Of a DNA stretch of 64,000 nt, positions 57,934-64,000 are shown piece after piece. Every line of letters starts with the position of its first letter. The stretch's first letter is position 1. The notes beneath the pieces are model-generated. The model was not told the origin of the DNA. It saw nothing but the letters and a program-made list of their open reading frames with translations, and did not search any database. Source of the stretch: Voacanga thouarsii (lineage: Eukaryota > Streptophyta > Magnoliopsida > Gentianales > Apocynaceae); the NCBI GenBank assembly GCA_026120185.1, contig JANUWF010003367.1:2268001-2332000 (forward strand). The letters run 5' to 3'. The position numbers were made by a program, and so were the translations under genes.

Positions 57934-58164
57934 AAATGCCGATTTTGCCGTTTAATAAAAGTGTCAACATCAGAATTGACTTGTTGATTTTCGGTTGACC
58001 CTTCAGAATATGGTCGGAAGGGCATAATGTGCCAAAATTAGAAAGATACAGGACCTAATGTGCCAAAATAAAAAAGATAAGGAACCTATAAAGTTAAAAA
58101 AAAAAAGAATAGGAACTAATTATGCCAAAATAAAAAAAGTTGGGAGTAAACTCAACAATTTACC
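57934..58164 (-). repeat. Right terminal inverted repeat of the Mutator-like element
   Basis: Reverse complement of the left terminal repeat. It contains two copies of the unit ATGTGCCAAAAT, against one in the left repeat. Confidence 0.85.
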
Positions 58165-58382
58165 TTTTTTTTAACCAAAATCTTTTTTTTAATCTTTAAA
58201 CCTTTAAAAAAAAATGGTGTAATGAAAATATGGTACATGGTAAGCATGTGGACTGGCCCACGGTCACTTCTAAAGTTCAAAAACTGATATTGCCCATGTG
58301 CACTTCATATGTCAAATCCACACCCATAACGGTTTGGATTCAATAGAATTGCTTCATCAACACACGCTTATAAATTTATTTT
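58165..58382. other. Short spacer between Mutator element and Copia
   Basis: 218 bases, non-coding. No sign of either element's sequence beyond its boundary. Confidence 0.6.
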
Positions 58383-58699
58383 TGTTATGATATATTATGA
58401 ATTAGTGGAAGCTCCACTAATTATGGATTTTTATGGATGTCCATCATTTAGTGGAGACACCACTATTTAAGATTAGTAAAAAATGATGTATTTCATGATA
58501 TATTCTACTAATTAAGAGCTCTATAAATAGAGATATTATCTAAGCTTGTAATACACTATCATTTTGTGAAAGAAAGAATTGTGATTGTGAGAGAAAAGAA
58601 AGAGAAAAGTGTGAAGAAATTTTTGTGCAAAGAATAGTTAGAGTTTTCTTAGTGTGTAGTGTGAAGATTTTATTCTAACACTACCCAAATTTTATAACA
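58383..58699 (+). repeat. Retrofit-type Copia 5' LTR
   Basis: 317 bases from TGTTATGATATATT to TTTATAACA. A TATA-like CTCTATAAATAGAG lies at about 58510-58523 and is a good candidate promoter element. Confidence 0.95.
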
Positions 58700-58800
58700 C
58701 GTTATCAACACTAGTCTCTACTGTTACAAAAGCCAGAAGAATAAGCACGAGTCTCTACCGTTACCAAAACCAGAAGACAGGTACGTATTTATTTTTCTCT

Positions 58801-59879
58801 ATGGCTAACCTCGTTAAATTCGAATTTGTAGCTCTTGATATTTTTGAAAAAAATTATATGTCATGGGTTCTCGATGTAGAAATGCATCTAAATACTGAAG
58901 GCCTTAGTGAAACTATTCAAGCAAATAATAGTATATCTGCACAATACAAGGCTAAAGCTTTAATTTTTATTCGTCGTCATCTCGATGAAAATTTGAAAAT
59001 AGAATATCTTACCGAAAAAGATCCATATGTCCTGTGGGTAAATTTAAAAGAAAGATTTGACCACCTGAAGATGGTCGTACTACCCACTGCACTGTATGAA
59101 TGGTTGTACCTGAGGTTGCAAGATTTTAAAATCGTGAATGAATATAGCTTCGCAATGTATAAAATTACATCTCAGTTAAAATTATGCGGAGAAAAAGTGA
59201 CTGATGAAGATATGCTGGAGAAGACATTCTCCACCTTTCATTCCTCGAATATTGTCCTGCAGCAACAATATCCAAAAAAGGGGTCTACAAAATTTACAAA
59301 TTTAATTACTGCCCTCTTCATTGTAGAGAAAAATAATGAGTTATTATTGAGAAATCATGAAGTCAGACCAACTGGCTCAACAGCACTCCCAGAAGTGAAT
59401 GTTATTGGCTCCAGCAGAAGCCATCATTATACTCGTGGTCGTGGCCATGGCCGTGGCCGTGATCGTGGCTATGGTCGTGGACACGCTCGATATTTCCCTT
59501 ATCACAATCATAATCAAGCTGTGAGAAATACTGACCACCTGAAGTGGAACAGAAAAGATCATAAGGGAAAAAAAAAGAAAAAGAAATGGAAGAAAAGTAT
59601 GATGATACATGTTATAGATGTGGCATAAAAGGTCATTGGTTACGAAATTGTCGTACGGCCAAACATTTAGTGAAATTATATCAAGCTTCACTAAAAAAGA
59701 ACAATAAAAATGTGGAAGCAAATTTTTCTCAATATCCAATAAATAATGCTGAGGATGATAATATTGATCCTGAAGATGTTAATATCAATATTACTCATAT
59801 GGATGTATCGAATTTTTTTGAACACCCAGACGGTAGGATAGACCATTTAGTTGGTGATGGCAGTGTCCAAAAGAACTAA
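58801..59879 (+). pseudogene. Retrofit-type Copia gag
   Basis: The start MANLVKFEFVALDIF lies about 100 bases after the 5' LTR. Retrofit gag features follow: NYMSWVLDVEMHL, KALIFIRRHLDENLK, LWVNLKERFDHLK, LRLQDFKIVNEY and MLEKTFSTFHSSN. An Arg/Gly tract (GRGHGRGRDRGYGRG, about residues 210-225) precedes a zinc knuckle CYRCGIKGHWLRNC with all four ligands intact (about 59612-59653). An A-rich run (59567-59585) shifts the frame between tract and knuckle, so gag (58801-59628) and the knuckle frame (59586-59879) overlap. Otherwise gag is well preserved. Confidence 0.9.
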
Positions 59880-59938
59880 AGCCTCACCCTGATATTTTTG
59901 TATTTTCATTTTCATTATATTCTAATAATATTTATATT

Positions 59939-59939
<1 letters not shown>

Positions 59940-59968
<29 letters not shown>
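59940..59968. repeat. (TA)n microsatellite between gag and protease
   Basis: About 14 TA units between the end of gag and the protease frame of the Copia at 58.4 kb. Confidence 0.85.
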
Positions 59969-59973
<5 letters not shown>

Positions 59974-59979
59974 GTTCAG

Positions 59980-60440
59980 ATGCCCGTTGTTAATGATGAT
60001 GTATGCATTATTGATAGTGGAACTACACACACCATACTAAAAAATGAGAAATATTTTTTTGATCTCAAAATAGAAAAAATAAAAATTTATACGATAAACG
60101 GTAGTACAAATGTGATTGAAGGCTCTGGAAGAGCTAGTATATTGTTGCTTGAAGGAACAATAATTATTATTGATAAGGCACTATTTTCCTCAAAATCCAG
60201 AAGAAATTTATTGAGTTTTAAAGAAATCCGCAGAAATGGGTATCATGTTGAAACAAATGAGAAAAATGGTATTGAACATCTTTATATTACTCAAATTCAT
60301 TTGGGTAAGAAATCTGTATTAGAAAAACTACCTTCTTTTTCTACTGACCTATATTTTGCAAAAATACGTACAATTGAAATTTATCATCTCGTAAACCAGA
60401 AGTTTACTGATCCTATTACTTTTAGCATTTAGCATGACTG
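59980..60440 (+). pseudogene. Retrofit-type Copia protease
   Basis: The sequence after a (TA)n tract reads MPVVNDDVCIIDSGTTHTIL with the aspartic protease motif DSGT intact, then SKSRRNLLSFKEIRRNGYHV and DLYFAKI, leading to the GAG-pre-integrase. A TAG at 60430 stands for Trp before HDWLGHPG. Confidence 0.85.
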
Positions 60441-61300
60441 GTTGGGTCATCCGGGATCTACCATGATGAGAAGAATCATTGAGAATACACATGGTCATCC
60501 ATTAAAAAATAAAAGGATATTGACATCAAAAAAATTCGCATGTGCTGCATGTTCCCTAGGAAAATTAATTGTTAAACCATCACCAGTAAAAGTAGGAGCT
60601 GAAAGTCCTACATTTCTTGAACGGATTCACGGAGATATTTGTGGACCGTTCAAATATTTTATGGTTTTAATTGATGCATCATCCCGATGGTCACATATAT
60701 GTTTATTATCTACTCACAACCTGGCGTTTGCGAGATTACTTGCTCAAATAATTAAATTACGAGCACAATTTCCTGACCATCATATTAAAAATATCCGTTT
60801 GGATAATGCTGGTGAATTTTCATCACATGCTTTTGATGCATATTGCAGTCAATTAGGATTAATGTTGAACATCCTGTAACTCATATTCATACACAAAATG
60901 GTCTTGCTGAATCTTTGATTAAAAGATTACAATTAATTGCTAGACCATTATTAATGAAAACAAATCTCCCAACATCTGTCTGGGGACATGCTATTTTACA
61001 TGCTGCAGCACTTATACGTATAAGGCCAACTAGTTATCAAGAAATTCTCTCCTTTGCAATTGGCTTTTAGTTCAGAACAAAATATTACTCATTTAAGAAT
61101 TTTTGGGTATGATGTATATGTTCTACTTGCACCAAACCAACGTACAAAAATGGGTCCTCAAAGAAGAAAGGGGATATACGTTGGATATGATTCTCCCTCT
61201 ATTATCAAGTATGTTGAACCTCTGATAGGAGATGTATTCACAGCAAGATTTGCTGATTGTCATTTTGATGAATCATTATTCCCTAAATTAGGGGGAGAAC
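60434..61300 (+). pseudogene. Retrofit-type Copia integrase
   Basis: HDWLGHPGSTMMRRI and CAACSLGKL give the zinc-binding pre-integrase part. The catalytic Asp (RIHGDICGPF), Asp (IRLDNAGEFSS) and Glu (NGLAESLIKRL) are all present. A frameshift near 60845-60870, in the segment after YCSQLG, moves from the first to the second frame, and another at about 61054 moves to the frame that continues to 61980. The core then reads SVWGHAILHAA, LRIFGYDVYVLLAP and KGIYVGYDSPSII. Confidence 0.9.
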
Positions 61301-62880
61301 AAAAACAGCATAAAAAGGATCTTACTTGGACAACATCATTAAATTATCTTGATCCGCGCAAAAGTGCATGTGAACTTAAAGTTCAAAAGATAATTCATTT
61401 GCAAAGCATTGCAAATCAAATGCCAGACGCTTTTGTTGACTCCAGAAGAGTTACAAAATCGCATATTCCAGCTATAAATACTCCTATTCAAATTGAAGTT
61501 CTAGCAGAACAAAATATTATACCTATAGCTGCTGAGTCAAAAGCACGCCAGAAGCGTGGCCGACCTCTTGGTTCTAAAGATAAAAATCCTCAAAAGAAAA
61601 GAGGATTAAATGATCCAGAAGATCATATTGAAGAAAAGAATGATAAAGACCAAGAGAGAACTGATGACAAAGAACCAAAAATTGATGAAAGTAACACTGA
61701 AATTTCTATCAATTATACCACTTCCGGTAGAAGTTGGAATCGGATAGAAACTGTTATTGATAATATATTTGCATACAATATATCTCTTGATGTTACACAG
61801 GATAATGATGATCCTGAACCAATATCAGTTGATGAATGTCGACATAGAAAACATTGGCTACAATGGAAAGATGCGATTCAATCGGAGTTAACTGCACTGA
61901 CAAAACGTGAAGTCTTCGGACCTGCAGTCCGAACACCAGATGGTGTAAAACCTGTTGGCTACAAATGGATATTTTTGTAAAAGCGCAATGAAAAGAATGA
62001 AATCGTACGATATAAAGCGCGATTAGTAGCCCAAGATTTTTCATAAAGACCAGGTATTGATTATGATGAAACTTATTCTCCTGTTGTTGATGCTATTACA
62101 CTCCGATATCTTATCAGTTTGGCAGTACATAAAAAGATAGATATGCGCCTATTAGATGTTGTCACTGCTTACTTGTATGGAAATTTAGAAAATGATGTTT
62201 ATATAAAAATCCCCGAAGGATTTCATATACCTGAAGCATATAAACATTATCCTCGTGAAAATTACTCCATCAAGTTGCAGAAATCATTATATGGCCTGAA
62301 GCAATCTGGGCGCATGTGGTTCACTCGTCTTAGTGAATATTTATTGAAAGCGGGATTTAAAAATGACCAGGTATGTCCATGTGTTTTTATTAAGAAATCT
62401 GGTTCTAAATTTGTGATATTAGCTATATATGTTGATGATATTAATCTTGTTGGAACTCCTGAAGAGCTCCAAGAAACAATTGATTATTTAAAAAGAGAAT
62501 TCGAAATCAAGGATTTTGGTGAAACCAAATTTTGCCTTGGTTTACAAATTGAACATATGAAAAGTGGAACATTTATTCATCAATCAACATATACAACAAA
62601 AGTTCTAAAAAGATTTTACATGGACAAAGCACATCCATTGAGTATTTCAATGATCGTCCGATCATTAAATGTAAATAAAGATCCTTTCCGACCTTAAGAA
62701 GATGATGAAGAACTCCTTGGTCCTGAAGTACCATATCTCAGTGCAATTGGTGCATTGATGTATCTTGCTAATAATACACGACCTGATATTGTTTTTGCTA
62801 TCAATTTATTAGGAAGATTTAGTTCTTCACCAACACGACGACATTGGAATGGAATTAAACAAGTCCTTCGATATCTCCAA
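61301..62880 (+). pseudogene. Retrofit-type Copia reverse transcriptase
   Basis: A spacer rich in Lys/Asp (61510-61700, with KRGRPLGSKDKNP) precedes RT. Motifs: HWLQWKDAIQSELTAL, GYKWIFL, YKARLVAQ, SLYGLKQSGRMWF, active site YVDD in AIYVDDINLVG (about 62418-62450), YLKREFEIKDFGETKFCLG, MYLANNTRPDIVFAINLL and RRHWNGIKQVLRYLQ. Stops stand at FL*KRNEK (61978), FS*RPGID (62044, Gln) and FRP*EDDE (62695). Otherwise it is in one frame. Confidence 0.95.
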
Positions 62881-63284
62881 GCAGCTACTTCTTCAAATCA
62901 TGCTGAAATTATAGCCATTCATGAAGCAAGTAGAGAATGTGTATGGCTAAGATCCATGATTCATTATATTTGAGAAAGTTGTGGATTATCATCGATCAAA
63001 GATATTCCAACTCCTCTTTATGAAGACAATGTAGCTTGTATAGCTCAATTACGAGGAGGATATATTAAAGGAGATCGGACAAAACATATTTCATCAAAAT
63101 TCTTATTTACTCATGAACTCTAGAAGAAAGGTGAAATTGATGTGCTACAAATTCGGTCATGTGACAACCTCGCAGATATTTTCACGAAGACTTTATCGAC
63201 TGCAACATTTGAGAAGTTGAGATATAAAATCGGTATGCGTCGGTTTAAAAATTTAAAGGAATCAACTCATCAGGGGGAGTAATA
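62881..63284 (+). pseudogene. Retrofit-type Copia RNase H with internal deletion
   Basis: RYLQ is followed at once by AATSSNHAEIIAIHEASREC. In the family a region of about 60-70 residues, with the first RNase H Asp (GYADAG), lies between these, so about 200 bases are missing in frame. The later motifs remain: EIIAIHEAS, LYEDNVACIAQL, GDRTKHISSKFLF and CDNLADIFTKTL. Stops replace Arg (YI*ESCGL, TGA for CGA) and Gln (HEL*KKGE, TAG for CAG). Confidence 0.85.
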
Positions 63285-63408
63285 AACAGACATATAGAAT
63301 AGTGTACTCTTTTTCCTTCACTAGATTTTTTTTCCCACTGGATTTTTATCTAGTAAGGTTTTAACGAGACATATTCTTTATATAATGGATGGACATCCAA
63401 GGGGGGGG

Positions 63409-63738
63409 TGTTATGATATATTGTGAATTAGTGGAAACTCCACTAATTATGGATTTTTATGGATGTCCATCATTTAGTGGAGATACCACTAATTAAGATT
63501 AGTGGAAGATGATGTATTGCATGATGTATTCCACTAATTAAGAACTCTATAAATAGAGCTATTATCTAAACTTGTAATACACCATCATTTTGTGAAAGAA
63601 AGAATTGTGATTGTGAGAGAAAATTGTGAGAGAAAAGAAAGAGAAAAGTGTGAAGAAATTCTTATGCAAAGAATAGTTAGAGTTTTCTTAGTGTGTAGTG
63701 TGAAGATTTTATTCTAATACTACTTAAATTTTATAACA
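63409..63738 (+). repeat. Retrofit-type Copia 3' LTR
   Basis: 330 bases. It carries a 13-base duplication absent from the 5' LTR around 63617 and keeps the CTCTATAAATAGAG box. Confidence 0.95.
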
Positions 63739-63743
63739 ATTTT

Positions 63744-64000
63744 ATAATTTTATAATAAATACATAGAGTTAAATTGCTTGCTATGCAAATTCAATCAGAA
63801 TTAATAAAATTAGAATAAATTAGGTTTGGGGTCAACTCATCAACTCAGCCTAGCTTATTTTCATCACTAATTTAACGGGATAAGGATATAAATTGAATGA
63901 ATTATAGTCTAGTAACTAATACAAAGTGTTTCTATCTAATTAGATATAATATTTGTTATAAATCCTTTGAGATATAATTTAAAATAAAGGAAAAAAACAA
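63744..64000. other. No gene seen
   Basis: AT-rich DNA after the Copia element, continuing past the window edge. Confidence 0.6.

Larger units (their letters stand above)
51641..58164 (+). mobile_element. Mutator-like element with ULP1 protease and MuDR transposase
   Basis: Long terminal inverted repeats of about 200 bases bound the element: the left starts GGCAAATTGTTGAGTTTA, the right (reverse-complemented) GGTAAATTGTTGAGTTTA. Both run on through TTTTTTATTTT, AGCACATTAGGTCC/GGCACATTAGGTCC and AAATCAACAA blocks. Flanks ATTTTTTAA and TTTTTTTTAA are compatible with a 9-base target duplication, but low complexity prevents certainty. Inside are a ULP1-like peptidase gene and a MuDR-type transposase on the same strand. 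This combination is known from KAONASHI-type Mutator elements of Arabidopsis. Stops make it non-autonomous now. Confidence 0.85.
58383..63738 (+). mobile_element. Retrofit/Ale-type Copia element, complete
   Basis: A full plus-strand element of 5356 bases with LTRs at 58383-58699 and 63409-63738 and a perfect ATTTT target duplication (58378-58382, 63739-63743). The primer-binding region after the 5' LTR reads CGTTATCAACAC, like the CGTTATCAGCACGA of Retrofit/Ale elements. The polypurine tract AAGGGGGGGG lies before the 3' LTR. LTRs differ by about 19 substitutions and one 13-base duplication (AGAGAAAATTGTG-type). Gag, protease, integrase and RT are nearly complete; RNase H carries a deletion. 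Confidence 0.95.

Noticed and set aside
1..64000. CRISPR array, operon or phage-like system
   Set aside because: No regularly spaced direct repeats, no ribosome-binding-site-led gene series; all evidence points to plant nuclear DNA.

Overview
The window looks like repeat-dense intergenic DNA from the nucleus of a flowering plant, almost certainly a eudicot. It is AT-rich and has microsatellites, spliced genes, a PPR gene fragment, plant Copia elements, an Au-like tRNA-derived SINE, Stowaway MITEs, a hAT element, a Mutator-like element and a Helitron. No bacterial or organellar gene organisation is seen. The genus cannot be named from sequence alone. Much of the coding sequence belongs to mobile elements, and nearly all of that is broken by stops or frameshifts.

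Layout: (1) 1-7.1 kb is the only part resembling ordinary gene space. It holds two small minus-strand ORFs, a possible first exon of a DUF1639-like protein (2223) and a truncated pentatricopeptide repeat gene (6362-7060). (2) 7.1-17.5 kb has no convincing gene. It holds a small cluster of palindromic MITE-like repeats (8.4-9.8 kb), an (AT)n tract and a small hAT-like element (16803-17488). (3) 17980-23086 is a hAT transposon on the minus strand with terminal inverted repeats and a perfect 8-bp target duplication; a solo Copia LTR sits inside its transposase. (4) About 27102-43161 is a plus-strand Copia element (A), split by a complete minus-strand Copia element (B, 29042-38571, target duplication GTTCA). 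A SINE is in turn inserted in the leader of B. (5) 44726-49862 is a non-autonomous Helitron carrying pieces of four host genes (GH3 glucosidase, receptor kinase, methyltransferase-like protein, TMEM214/DUF2359), with a further solo LTR inside. (6) Two Stowaway-type MITEs share one TA at 50560-51374. (7) 51641-58164 is a Mutator-like element with long inverted repeats. It carries a five-exon ULP1-like SUMO-protease gene upstream of, and in frame with, a MuDR-type transposase with SWIM and CCHC fingers. (8) 58383-63738 is a complete Retrofit/Ale-type Copia element with target duplication ATTTT.

The insertions give a relative history: hAT before its solo LTR; Copia A before Copia B before or around the SINE; the Helitron before its solo LTR. 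The stand-alone Copia at 58.4 kb has LTRs differing at about 19 sites by eye (about 6%), so it is younger than Copia B, whose LTRs differ by roughly 12% in the stretch compared. Many in-frame stops stand where the family has Trp (TGG), Gln (CAG/CAA) or Arg (CGA), the pattern expected from deamination of methylated cytosine. The two most unusual objects are the gene-capturing Helitron and the protease-carrying Mutator element.
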